A stretch of DNA of 64,000 nt from Bemisia tabaci (Eukaryota > Arthropoda > Insecta > Hemiptera > Aleyrodidae): positions 13,473,480-13,537,479 of the forward strand of contig NC_092802.1 in assembly GCF_918797505.1 (NCBI RefSeq), given 5' to 3'. The notes under the pieces were generated by a model. That model made no database searches. It saw only the letters and a list, made by a program, of their open reading frames with translations, and had not been told where the DNA came from. Of this stretch, positions 44,440-54,770 are shown piece after piece. The position numbers and the translations under genes were made by a program. The stretch's first letter is position 1. Every line of letters begins with the position of its first letter.

Positions 44440-44910
44440 TCTGTGCGACTGTCTGCATTGATTTTTCGAGCGAGGAGTTCCCAGCTCGACGACGACGGGA
44501 AGTTCAAAGCCGCGCACTTGTCCCACTTGGCAGCGGAGCTCGGAGTGGCGCTATCAATTCGTGACGAAATCCGGCGCGACGCGCCGGGGACTTCCTTGCC
44601 CGCGCGGCGTCGAACGCGGGCGCGAACACATAACAGCCGAGCATAACACTGACCTCAATCCTCACCGTTAATTGTTGCCCTCTATGACTCACCTTGGTCA
44701 TCAACTCCCAGCGACTCCCCATCCGAGCTCCATGTTGCCACCTACCAGCGAGCGTCTACTCTGATCGTGACGTCACGTGGGTACGCACCGCTATCATCTG
44801 ATGAGGAGGAGAATATCCCCGAGGCAAACATAGAGAGACTGTTACGGCAATAAAAACTTGTTTTTTTAAAGGTTTAGTTTTTGTTGGTAAGGTGGGTCTT
44901 CACCACTTGG
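44440..44910. other. GC-rich single-copy island
   Basis: 44440-44800 is CpG-rich and unique, containing GACGTCACGTGG near 44769. Overlapping short frames on both strands. No gene called. Confidence 0.4.
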
Positions 44911-45286
44911 ACGTATTCCTACCAAACAGACCTATGTGCAGGTGAGAAATATGGGGTGTGCTCGTCGAAGCTGCATAAGAAGCAATGTAAAAGTGTGCGT
45001 GATTCCTTTTGAAGAATTGGAAAAGCGGGATATTACATTCTATCAAAGAGACCTATGTGCCAACTGAATGCGGGAGTCATGAGCCGCGGGCATGGCAAGA
45101 GAGCCTTGTGGACAGGGCTCATGAGTTAAAGACTCTCTCCAACGAGCTCCCCGTTGTGCCGGCGCTCGTTCGTTGCCGCTGACGTCACTGGCGCTTTATT
45201 ATTCTCATTCCCTCTTACGCAAAGAGAACTAACGAGCACACCCCATATTTCTCACTTGCATATAGGTCTGTTTGGTAGAAATACGT
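44911..45286. repeat. Foldback Z, 376 bp
   Basis: The arms ACGTATTCCTACCAAACAGA + CCTATGTGCAGGTGAG and mirrored CTCACTTGCATATAGG + TCTGTTTGGTAGAAATACGT pair over ~55 bp. They enclose AATATGGGGTGTGCTCGT / ACGAGCACACCCCATATT. The centre is GC-rich. Boundaries are inferred from arm symmetry only. Confidence 0.8.
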
Positions 45287-45544
45287 GCACTTATGAGAAC
45301 GTTTCGATGGTCGATCGATCATTTCACAAGGTTAGCTACAAAATTTAAAAAATGGATTTCCCTGTCATTTCCCTGATTTTCTGGACGCATTTTGCGAGAG
45401 CCCTTAGAATTGAGGTTGAATATGGATATGGAATGAGGTCCAGATGGATAGAACATAATTAGAAATATAGTTTTCAGGCAGGTTGAAAAAGATATCGTGC
45501 ACGACGTCATGTCAGAATTACTATGGTAACCCTGACTAGGATGC
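45287..45544. other. Single-copy intergenic DNA
   Basis: Nothing recognised. Confidence 0.3.
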
Positions 45545-45748
45545 ACACGGGGACACGAGGTGCTCAAAACGAGGAGAAATTTGAATACCACCTTAGGAAA
45601 ATACAAATCGCCTTCAGTTGGTGGAATAGGCAACAATAACATCCCTCGAGCACGAATAGTTGCATGAAAACGCCTGCCTTAACTTCGTGGCAACGGTCGG
45701 CTGAAACACCATTCGGAGAGTCTAATCCGCTCTTGCGTGTAAATATAA
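45545..45748 (-). repeat. Family P repeat, copy 2
   Basis: Reverse-complement partner of 42525-42705 (GGGGACACGAGGTGCT, CGCCTTCAGTTGGTGG, GGCAACAATAACATCCCTCG, GTCGGCTGAAACACCATT). Confidence 0.7.
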
Positions 45749-45929
45749 GCTTTTTCATTCAATTTTTTACGATGTAAAGCAGGAAAAAAAAATTACACTT
45801 ACATTTTGCAGATTTGTACTGAGTGCAAAGGGTTTCACACAAGGTATATAGTTAGTGTTATAGCAGTACATATAGTTGGGGCAAATCACCAATTAGATGG
45901 TGTGGAATATCAATTTATGAAACAATAGT

Positions 45930-46147
45930 GGTCTGATTATTGAAATGATTAGAGCTAAAATAGAGATGACAAAGAGATAATAAAGCGATCCATCAGTTGA
46001 AATGGGTGGTTGTTATGGATTGGATCCCTCGTAGATTAATGTCAGTTAATCTATATTACACACCTCTTAATGGCCCATTCCACACACTCGTCTCCACCGA
46101 CAGGTTCATTTCATTTGTTCTTCGTCTATAAATTTCATAGACAATAA
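45930..46147. repeat. Family Q-like foldback, diverged
   Basis: Begins GGTCTGATTATTGAAATGATT and has the Q motif GGGTGGTTGTTATGGATTGG. It ends with mirrored TCGTCTATAAATTTC. It is the most diverged of the Q copies (see 50560, 51925 and 52190). Confidence 0.55.
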
Positions 46148-46517
46148 TACAAATTTAAACAGCGGGTAACGACGCTAAGTTTCTCATAAGCACCACCAAA
46201 TCGTTTGGCTGAAAACTTAGCCTTCCACAGTTGGATAAAAACAGTAAAATGTTTTCAAAAAAAGCTAAAAACTTTGTACTTTGCTGTACTTTTCAAAGCG
46301 AGAAAAATGTTGTTATGTAAAAACATTTCGTTGTGTGATGACAAAATTTTTCTCGCTTTGAAAGGTACTTACAGCCAAGTATTAAGTCTCTAGGTTTTTT
46401 AAAATGTTGTACTGTTTTTATCCAACTGATAAATCAAGGATAAGTTTTCAGCCGGAAAAATTTGGTGGTATGTGTATGTAAGTATCAGCCTTGTTACCCG
46501 CTGTATAAATTGTTATT
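46148..46517. repeat. Foldback AA, 370 bp
   Basis: ATACAAATTTAAACAGCGGG is mirrored by GTTACCCGCTGTATAAATTG. Inward pairs include GGCTGAAAACTTA, CAGTTGGATAAAAACAGTA and CTTTCAAAGCGAGAAAAAT. Arms of ~175 bp with mismatched segments. Non-coding. Confidence 0.85.
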
Positions 46518-46564
46518 ATTGTATATCTTGTCACAAGCCTGTCATCAAACAAATTTCATAGCCA

Positions 46565-46977
46565 CACTGAAAAAAAATTCTCGGCGTTTTTACCAAGGTC
46601 CGTTGGTACCTTCACCATCTCACTTTTTTACCAATTATTGGTAATTTTACCAAGACAGACTGATAAGCTTACCTAAAAACCGGTAATTTTACTGTTTTTT
46701 GTCAGGTAAGAATACCACTTTTATTGGTAATCAATTCCCGGTAACTTTGCCATTTTATCTCGATAATTCTACCACAGTCGATAAAGAATATTGGCGTTTT
46801 TACCAAGGTCTAGTAAAATTACCGAGAAGTTCAATAATTTTACCGAGATTTCTCGGTAAAATTACCAATTCCAAAAATGGTAATTTTACCAAGAAAAAAC
46901 TGGGATCAAATAGAACCCCTGAATTCTTGGTAATTTTACCCTTTTCTTAGTAAATACACCGAGATTTTTTTTCAGTG
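46565..46977 (-). mobile_element. Family A CACTG MITE, copy 6 (inverted)
   Basis: Reverse orientation relative to the other A copies, with GCGTTTTTACCAAGGTCCG at the left and AATACACCGAGATTTTTTTTCAGTG at the right. CA on both sides (46563-46564, 46978-46979). Confidence 0.9.
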
Positions 46978-48011
46978 CAACCCACTGGCGTTTTGTAGTA
47001 ATTTTTTTCATTATTTTTTTATTGTCATTTCTTTCTTTATTTTATTTTTTTTTTACAAGCACAGCAGAAACAGACGACCTTTAACCTATTTTCTCGCGAG
47101 TATTGCAACTGCGCGCGAGCGATCGCACACGCGTCGCTGGAACTGCACACACCGGCTCTCCGTGCAGAAATTCGCTAATCGGGCGGTTGTCGCGAATTTT
47201 GATGGTGTCGTTTCGCGATCATTGCAGCCGGCTCGGCACGACGCGGAGGGAGGGGGGAGGGGACGGAATATGGGTCAATGTCCATTGTCCGACGCGCACC
47301 GAGCTCCAAGCACCGCATCGAACAAACCGCGAAAGTAAAACTTTCCTTAACCGAACCCACCGAAGCGTCGGTGTTGCCTCACCGATAACGAATTGACTTT
47401 AAAGTGCAATTCGTGCAATTGTCACGACTCGTCATTTGTAAACACGTACTTGACTTATGTAATTTATAAAACCCATTTTAACGGCAAAACGTTCATTCAT
47501 GGACATTTTTGGCTTTTTGTTTGAAATTTGAATCTGACGATTGGCATGTAGTGATACTTTTGTATTAGATGGTTGGCTGCCCTTTTAAGTCCTATAAGAA
47601 CTCCATTTTTTGACATGTCCGCATCTCTCCCTACTGAGGTACTCTAGTAAAGGCCAATTAAAGCGTTTACTTAACCTTCTCTGTTGGTAACGACTTACGA
47701 ACAAAAATGATCAAGAAAAATTGTTACGACCCGCGGCGTTTGTAAAGCACGCATTTGACTTAGTTTTTGCATTAATTCACTCATTTTTGCGGAAGAACGC
47801 TCATTTATGAACATTCTTGGCATCTTGGTTTGATATTAGAATCAGGAGATTGACAGTGACAATTTTTTTGTTTCAGAGGGTTGTCTGCTCTTTTGGGTCC
47901 AACAACTCCATATTTCGACGTGTCCGTGCTCTTCCTATGAAGTTGCTCAACAATCACCAGAAGTCAAAAAACAGCGTTGACCTCCGAATTTAACTTTTGC
48001 CTCATCCGATT
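46978..48011. other. GC-rich island (47090-47400) and AT-rich flank
   Basis: The island is CpG-rich and unique. A 97-codon plus frame (47103-47396) is opposed by a minus frame and has no domain I recognise. 47440-48010 is AT-rich with a weak internal direct similarity: CATTCATGGACATTTTTGGC near 47492 and CATTTATGAACATTCTTGGC near 47802. Confidence 0.4.
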
Positions 48012-48154
48012 AGATGGATTAAATTTTGCAATAAGGAACCACTATCTCTGGCTCTTCCATAAAAGCACCTATCTGCATAGGGATTCCAATGGCTTATACG
48101 TCGTTTCTAAAATGGGCCAGAAAAAGTGGTTCCTTATTGCAAAGTGTAATCCAC
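48012..48154. repeat. Family K foldback, copy 4
   Basis: AGATGGATTAAATTTTGCAAT + AAGGAACCACTATC is mirrored by GTGGTTCCTTATTGCAAAG + TGTAATCC. The central CTGCATAGGGATTCCAATGGC motif is conserved. Confidence 0.85.
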
Positions 48155-48190
48155 ATAGCTTGGATTGTTAGTACGGGGCCTATAAGACAT

Positions 48191-48333
48191 ATTGGATTGC
48201 ATTTTGCAATAAGGAACCACTATTTCTGGCTCATTTTAGAAACAACATATACGCCATTGGTTTCCCTATGCAGATACGCGATTTTATAGGAGAGCCAGAG
48301 ATAGTGGCTCCTTATTGCAAAGATGTAATCCAA
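48191..48333. repeat. Family K foldback, copy 5, adjacent and inverted
   Basis: TTGGATTGCATTTTGCAATAA + GGAACCAC is mirrored by GTGGCTCCTTATTGCAAAG + ATGTAATCCAA. It lies 36 bp from copy 4 in opposite internal orientation, so the two copies could also pair with each other. Confidence 0.85.
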
Positions 48334-48432
48334 TTGTCTCTGGAAACAACGAGACACTCTTAACAAGACCGATTTGTCACTCGGTCTCATCCGACTCGAT
48401 ATCCGTTCGGATCGAGTCTTTAAAAGGCAATG

Positions 48433-48685
48433 CTGCCGTGCTAAGGAAAACCGCCGTATGAACATTCGAGAGTTGCCAAATTTCCTTCGATAAAATGTTT
48501 ATTTTTTACGAAAGATATGAATATTTTTCCTTGAAATTTTCAGGAACATTAGATCAAAATACGAATAAAATTCTCTGAAAAATTGGAGGAAAAATATTCA
48601 TAAGTTTACCAAGGAATTCACGTTTTATTAAAGACAATTTGGCAACGCCTGAATGTTCATACGGCGTTTTTCCTGAGCACGGCAG
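48433..48685. mobile_element. Family E foldback MITE, intact, AATG duplication
   Basis: CTGCCGTGCTAAGGAAAACC is mirrored by GGCGTTTTTCCTGAGCACGGCAG. AATG is present on both sides. 253 bp. The best reference copy for E. Confidence 0.9.
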
Positions 48686-50402
48686 AATGCTGATGCCAAT
48701 CAAGATTGCATTCAAGTCGTGACTCGATCAGAAGAACGTGCTCGAATTGAAAACTGTCATTCTGAACGTCAACTGATAAACATGCACTCGCATTCTGAAG
48801 CTGCGGTTGTCAGTGCAGCGCATCGTTAGGGGGTCGAGTAGCGGCTGGGGGGGAGGGGGCATTCATAATGTATGTAACGCTCAAGGGAGAAAAGGGGTTT
48901 GAGCCTGCGCTGCGGGTGATTTACAAGGGGATGGGACGACTCAGAACGGGCGCGTTCCGTCGATTTTTCGAAAAACTAAGATGAGGAGACAACGCAAGGT
49001 GGCAATTTTCGATCCGAAAAGCATCAATAAATTTCAATTTCAGGGGAAGGGGCTCGAACTGAGAGTTACGCGATTTTTAGGGGGGCGCAGATTGTGTCAC
49101 TAGTTTTTCAAGGGTAAAAAGATCCGATTTTCAAAGTTACGTATTTTTGAACAATCCCTAAACTGAGAAAAACAGCTATTTATTACTTTCAGTTGAAGAA
49201 CTTGTGCCCCTATATTAAAGCTGTATTGAAAAGAATTTCCTGTAATTTAAAATTTCAGAGTTACCTGAATTCCATATTGGTGATTTATTTTACTACAGGA
49301 CGTTTGACACTAGCCGAAGGTGAATTAAGGAAGCCAATCGCATGATACTACTATTCGAACTTCAGAGAAACTCAAATTGCATACACACTGATTTGAAGGG
49401 GATCTGAATTCCTCTTAATCAACCACTTTTTCTTTAATTCACCGGAGAGGGTTAATTAAAAACTAAGAAATATGATACGAAATGCTGTCAACGAATTAGA
49501 TTGAATCATCTTTTGGTAGAAAGCTTTTGTTTGCAAAAATTCGCCTACTGGGAAAACCGAAGCTCCTTTTCTTCCTTTTTCTAATCTCAGTCGTCTTCAA
49601 CCTATCGTTTAATACCGCTCACACGAATAATAGCGGTGATCGTGGAAGTGATTTTCACACTATAAGAGGTCATAAGCATGAGATCTCTGAAATATTCTCT
49701 CTCATTGCTCGGTCGTCGGAATAAATTGTCCTCATGTCGACGCGTGGCTCCGATAAAACCCCCCGGCAACCGGCTGCAGCGCACAACATCCCTGCATTTT
49801 GGCGGAGAAAAATGGCGGTATAAATCCTGGAATAATCGTAAGTCGAGCTCTCCGGGAGAGACATGAACCTCGGGAGTGTTTTACCGTCAATTAAGCCGGC
49901 ACACACTTCGCGGACCGGGGTAAATTGATGATTAATCCTCTGTTTAAGTAAAGATTCATGGGCCAAAAACGTTACCTAACTCAATCTTTGAGTGAGCCAC
50001 CAAAGAAATGAAAGTATATGGATGATATAGCTCATCTCAAAGAGGGAACATGCATGGTAGGTGGAGCAAGAAACGGGAGTGGGGGGTTGTTGCACGTCCC
50101 ATAAATTGCGGGCGCAACAGTCAACGGCTCCCGCAGGACGCTGCGGTAGACGGTGCAAAGGAAAATATAGGTTTGTGTTTGATAATTTTGTTGCATCGTG
50201 GAATTTTGTCCGGAAATTTATTGGTGTCCCTACTCCCTATGTAAGAAGTTCTCGGTCCACCAAAAAGATCACTTTACCCATTTTACCTCTGCGTAAGAAA
50301 AGCGTTTACTATCCTTGATCGAAAACGAAACAATTTTAATAATATACTGCGACTGTACGGTCTCCACGTGCACACAAATTAATCAAATCGTGGATAATTT
50401 GG
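48686..50402. other. Single-copy DNA with GC-rich islands
   Basis: Islands at 48700-48960 and 49650-49930 are CpG-rich and unique. Frames at 49670-49966 (minus) and 49678-49866 (plus) overlap and show no domain. The rest is AT-rich. No gene supported. Confidence 0.4.
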
Positions 50403-50546
50403 CTTACATTTTGCAATAAGGGACCAATATCTCTGGCTCTCCCATAAAAGCATATATCTGCATAGGGAAACCAATGGCACGTATGTCGTTTCAAAAATTG
50501 GCCAGAAATAATGGTTCCTTATTGCAAAATGTAATTCATTTAACCC
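50403..50546. repeat. Family K foldback, copy 6
   Basis: TTACATTTTGCAATAAGGGAC is mirrored by GGTTCCTTATTGCAAAATGTAA. The central CTGCATAGGGAAACCAATGGC motif is conserved. Confidence 0.85.
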
Positions 50547-50559
50547 TCAGCGGGCTGAG

Positions 50560-50812
50560 TATTGAAATGGACAGACAAAGCGATAGACGAAGACAACACA
50601 CTGAAAATAAAGCTATATCTTTTTGGTGGAGGTGGGTGGTTGCAATGGACAAAGTAGGTAAGTAATAGATCACCTACTGCCAACCGCTAACCCGTGAGAT
50701 ACCTATGGTTGGTCCATCATGATCCCCTTAATCTATGACAGCCAATAGGATGCTCCATATTCCCTAAGTATTCCTAGTCTATCGCTTTGTCTATCAATTA
50801 TAATAACACTGG
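50560..50812. repeat. Family Q foldback
   Basis: TATTGAAATGGACAGACAAAG is mirrored by CTTTGTCTATCAATTATAATAA. GGTGGGTGGTTGCAATGGAC is near the centre. Non-coding. Confidence 0.75.
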
Positions 50813-51406
50813 TCAACACGGCTGTATCCTAACTCATAATTGTTCCTGGGCAGGTTTTTAGCGCTGGGTCTTGAACAGAGCTCCGTTTGGCTGGGTCAGA
50901 TCGATTTTCCCGGAAAAATCGGAATTTTTCCGAAAAAATATAGAGCTTTTCCAGAGAAAAATCAATTTTCCGAAAAATCTGTGCACGATAGAGAAAAACT
51001 GAGGTTATTTTCGAACTCGGCGCTAAAAATCCTTCCAGTAAAAGTCTATCATAAGGAGGCAAATTTAAAAAAGTTTTTTTTTTTTCATTGACCAGTTCAA
51101 TCAGCCCACTGGCCACTATATGGGTTTTCCGTTAAAATTCAACCCGACCAAACCCCCAAAAAATCGCTGCACCGAATATTGCGTCGCCGTATACGGTCGT
51201 ATTCCGCTCGTTTGTAATTCCTCCGGGCGAGAATATCAAAGGTAACGAAATACACCCCACCCTCTCCCCCTCCCCGCAAAAAAGGCGTTTACTATTCCTG
51301 TCAACGGCGGAAAAATCTCAACGAAATCCACCCGTCGCGATAGAATATTCAGGTCGAGGAGTGACACCTGGCAGGGGTCCCGTAAAAAACCACGTCGAAC
51401 AACGTC
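50813..51406. other. Small iterated foldback and GC-rich island
   Basis: 50856-51033 is bounded by TTTTTAGCGCTGGG and the mirrored GGCGCTAAAAAT, and filled with TTTTCCGAAAAA-like iterations. 51130-51400 is a GC-richer unique stretch. No gene recognised. Confidence 0.45.
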
Positions 51407-51641
51407 GCACACAGGACCGAGTCAACGGGCGAGGTCGGACAGAATTTGGAAACTTTAAACGCTTATAACTCCGCTTATACAAAACTTCGAGGTTCTAAGA
51501 GTGGTTTCATTGGTTTTCTTGTGGAATTTTCTTCTGGGAACACCCCTTAAAATTTAAAATAGGACCTTTTAAACGTCAAAATTTGCAGTTTTAGTTAAAA
51601 ATTTCATGTCCAACCTCTGAAAGTGACTCGATCCACTGTGC
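51407..51641. mobile_element. Family L MITE, copy 2
   Basis: GCACACAGGACCGAGTC (degenerate left end) and the mirrored GACTCGATCCACTGTGC. The body is collinear with 30397-30631 and of identical length (235 bp). Flanks GTC and GTT differ by one base. Confidence 0.82.
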
Positions 51642-51924
51642 GTTGTCGAAATTTACATCCGGGCCCGGGGACCGGGGAAACCGGAGAACGACGCCTCCCC
51701 CCCCCCCCCCCCACTCGATTCCCGATTCACGGAGGTCCCACTGTTATTGGAGGCCATTACGTTCTGGTTTTTATTTTCGCCGGGAAATTCTTCCCCTGTC
51801 CGCAGCCCCCCCCCCCCCCCCCCTCGCTACCCATGGGTCTCGGGTCTTATTTGACGTACCCGTGTCAACGAGTTTATAGTCCTTTACCATAGGGTGTTTC
51901 AAAACTGCAAAGGATGCTGATCTG
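51642..51924. other. GC-rich stretch with two poly(C) tracts
   Basis: Runs of C at 51697-51712 and 51806-51823. Pro/Pro-rich frames across them are trivial results of the tracts. Confidence 0.6.
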
Positions 51925-52187
51925 CGGTCCGATTATTGAAATTGATGGACAAGGAAGACATAGGGAGTATGGAGCGATCTTATTGGTTGACATGGTTGGT
52001 TCTTATAGACTAAGGAAGAAAATGATGGACTAACTGTCGGGTCTTTAGTGAGTTGCCGTTAGTTAGTCCATTACGTACCTCCTATGTCCATTGCCACCAC
52101 CTGCTTCCACCAATAGGATCCCTCCAAATCCCTTTTGTCGTCTTTGTCTATAGCTTTGTCTATCAATTTCAATAATCGGCCCGCAGC
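51925..52187. repeat. Family Q foldback, second copy
   Basis: GATTATTGAAATTGATGGACAA is mirrored by TTTGTCTATCAATTTCAATAATC. The centre contains the palindrome TGATGGACTAAC ... GTTAGTCCAT. Non-coding. Confidence 0.8.
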
Positions 52188-52189
52188 GG

Positions 52190-52805
52190 GCTGATTTTTG
52201 AAATTGATAGACAAAGCTGCTATAGACAAAGGGAAACGGAGCGATCCTACTTGTGGAGAGGAGTTGTTATTGTAGACCGAGCCGAGGGGGGAAATGATTG
52301 CTAACTTTGATGTGCAAAACTGTAGACTAAGGGAAATGGAGCAATCCTGTTCATGAAGAACTGGAGCGCGTTTGACAGAGAGGAACCAAGCCACATCAGC
52401 TATTGCCACATTTTAGTGGGAAATTTAATTTTATACGGGAGAACTTTCGTGCGAATTCCTTTGAAAATTTTAAGGAATTATACTTCGTACTTTGAAGAAA
52501 ATTCACTGAAATTTGCACGAAAATTCACACAACCGTTTTAATGTAAAAAATTAAATTTCCCAATTAAATCTGGCAATAGCGGATGTGACTTGGCTCATTT
52601 CTGTTTAACTTAGTCCAGTAGTGGTTCTCATAGACCGAGAGGCCGAGGAGGGAAAGGATACTCTTAAGTCTAAGTGAGTCCATTACTTCCCTCCCTCGTC
52701 CATAGTAACCACCCGGTTTCGACCAACAGAATCGCTTCACACTCCCTTCGTTTTCTTTGTCTAATTCTTGGACTATTATTTCCAATAATCAGTTCGCTGT
52801 CTGAG
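52190..52805. repeat. Family Q foldback interrupted by H
   Basis: GCGGGCTGATTTTTGAAATTG starts the left arm and CCAATAATCAGTTCGCTG ends the right arm. H at 52373-52616 splits it. An internal block (GAGCGATCCT.../GAGCAATCCTGTT...) is also duplicated at 52250-52350. Confidence 0.7.
52373..52616. mobile_element. Family H foldback MITE inside Q
   Basis: GGAGCGCGTTTGACAGAGAGG at the left, mirrored ...TTTCTGTTTAACTTAGTCC at the right. Arms include AGCCACATCAGCTATTGCC. Flanks AACT and AGTA do not match, so the duplication has decayed or the ends are misplaced by a base or two. Confidence 0.82.
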
Positions 52806-52907
52806 AGCAGATCATACTGACACCTCTAAATAGTAAGTCATCAAAAGACCCTACATTTGGGCTAATTTTATACACCTTAGTGGATATGAACGGTTGAAAC
52901 ACCTTCA

Positions 52908-53665
52908 TTCATCGTCAGGGCCGGATTTACCTACTTGTCGCCCATGGGCCACCTGTATTTTGCCGCTCCCTTTCATTCGTTTTGAAACATCAATAAAAAC
53001 CATCAAGCTAAGTACCGGAGCGGGAGGGGAGGGGTGCATAAGACGCGTTCACTCGTGTTGGACACATTTTTTGCGAAAACCCTGTCAACACTATTAGCAA
53101 AAGTTCACGGAACTTTGCGCGAAAGTTAAGTTCCGTAAACCTATCTCTGTGTGAACAAGGCCTTTCATTTGTAAGAAATAAACGTAAAAATTATGCAAGA
53201 ACAAATATAAATGTGGTTTAATAATTTTAACCTTCGCCGCCGCGCCGCGCTGACTACACTGTTTTTGACGCAATGCGTGTAGTATTCCTACAGTCTTGTA
53301 GGCGCTATGCGTTTCGCGCCGACCGCTGCTGAACGCACTGTGTTCGATGCAATGCGTGAAGTATTCATGCAGTCTTGTAGGTGCTAATATGTGTTACATG
53401 CCGACCGCCGCGCTGAGGGCTTCTTCTTTTCATCTCAAGTCCTATTTCATCATCAAGTCCTATTCATCATCATTGCTCTCTGCGCCGCGTCGCTCCATAC
53501 CAAATTGTGTGTCACCGAATGACGCTTGTAATGCTCGTTCGTAATTTTTTTTCTCTAAATCTGATTTTTTTTTATACGTATATTTAAAAAAATTGCAAAA
53601 TTTGCCGCCATGGGCCGCGGCCCATGTGGCCACCCGGCACCCCTTAATCCGGCCATGTTCATCGT
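52908..53665 (-). mobile_element. Family J hAT-like non-autonomous element with 8-bp duplication
   Basis: The element (52916-53657, 742 bp) begins CAGGGCCGGATTTACC and ends AATCCGGCCATG, so the terminal 12 bases are mirrored with one mismatch. TTCATCGT flanks both sides exactly (52908-52915, 53658-53665). The 8-bp duplication and CAGGGCCGG-type ends are hallmarks of hAT. Subterminal inverted sequence includes GCCCATGGGCC. The interior carries family I units. No transposase. Shown as minus because the second copy (58765) is inverted. Confidence 0.92.
53230..53410 (-). repeat. Family I units inside J
   Basis: Two units with the reverse-complement core CAGTCTTGTAGGCGCTA preceded by GCAATGCGTGAAGTATTC-like sequence, separated by GCGCCGACCGC. 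Confidence 0.75.
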
Positions 53666-54120
53666 GTCTGCAAAACGTTTAACTGTCAAGCAGGAAAAGT
53701 TGATAGCATTACCATGTTTTTCCTGTTCCACAAACTGTATCGAGAGGCAGATGAAAAGGCCGATAGAGCTTTCGCGGCACCGTGTCGTCGGTAACGGCCT
53801 ATTTTCCAGCCTAACTCATTGGGGAACCATTTCCGGCCGCGATATGCAAATTTCGTGTCAAAAATCAAATCTTGTTTCCAAGAATGATTAAAGCCATGGG
53901 GACATTCTTCACTCCCTCGATGCGCGCGTCCTCAGGGATGCGATGGGATCCACGGGTGACAAGGCTTGAAGTCGACGGCCGTTCTTTCGTTCTAAGGAAA
54001 ATTACCGTAAAAACATTCGAGAGTTGCCACATTTCTCCAATAAGATGTTTATTGTTAAAGGAAACAAGAAAAAATGCTAAGAAACGTGGCCCCAACTGTA
54101 CGTAACAAAGTGGCACAACA
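53666..54120. other. Intergenic DNA with a degenerate E left end
   Basis: 53992-54060 resembles the E left arm (CTAAGGAAAATTACCGTAAAA, ACATTCGAGAGTTGCC). Otherwise unique. Overlapping short frames not called. Confidence 0.45.
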
Positions 54121-54345
54121 CTGCCGTGCTAAGGAAAAACGTCGTATAAACCTTCAGGTGTTGCCAAATTTCCTTCCATAAAACACGAATCTTCTGGTAA
54201 ACTTATGAATATTTGCCTCCCAATTTTTCAGATAATTTCGTTCGCAATTTCACCCGAAGATTCTGCAAATTCAAAGGGAAATTAATCATAATTTGCCTTA
54301 AAAATAAACATTTCATCGGAGTATATTTTATTTATTAATATAACA
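54121..54345. mobile_element. Family E copy, left end intact, right end missing
   Basis: CTGCCGTGCTAAGGAAAAACG, then AGGTGTTGCCAAATTTCC. E interior follows to about 54250, then AAATAAACATTTCATCGG, an inverted interior motif, without the right terminus. Confidence 0.65.
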
Positions 54346-54513
54346 TTTTATTTTACGCAAGATAGCTATGATTTTTTCGCGCGGAAAGTCTGAAATAACT
54401 GTTTATGACATTAACTTTACGAAAGTTTATCTCTAAGTTATGAGGTGATTTCAAAAGTTTTTGATATATGCAACGTGTTTTGCGCGCAATTTTTACGGGG
54501 ACACGTGTGCTGC

Positions 54514-54770
54514 ACTGCCGTGCCAAGAGAAAACGCCATATGAACATTCAAGAGTTGCCAAATTTCCTCCAGTAAGATGTTAATTTTCGTGGACAATTAT
54601 ACGCCTGTTTTTCATTGAAATTGTCAGTTGTTTTAGGTCAAATTGTGGACAAAATCGTCAGAAAGATTCGAGAAAAAATGTTCAGAATTTTCTCAGTAAG
54701 TTCATTTTTTATTGAAGGAAATATGACACTGTCTAGAGGCTCATACGACGTTTTTCCTAGCACGGTAGTG
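54514..54770. mobile_element. Family E foldback MITE, intact
   Basis: ACTGCCGTGCCAAGAGAAAAC is mirrored by GACGTTTTTCCTAGCACGGTAGT. Flanks TGCA and TGTA differ by one base. About 257 bp. Confidence 0.85.

Noticed and set aside
51623..51892. Proline-rich ORF
   Set aside because: Created by two poly(C) tracts; no other coding evidence.
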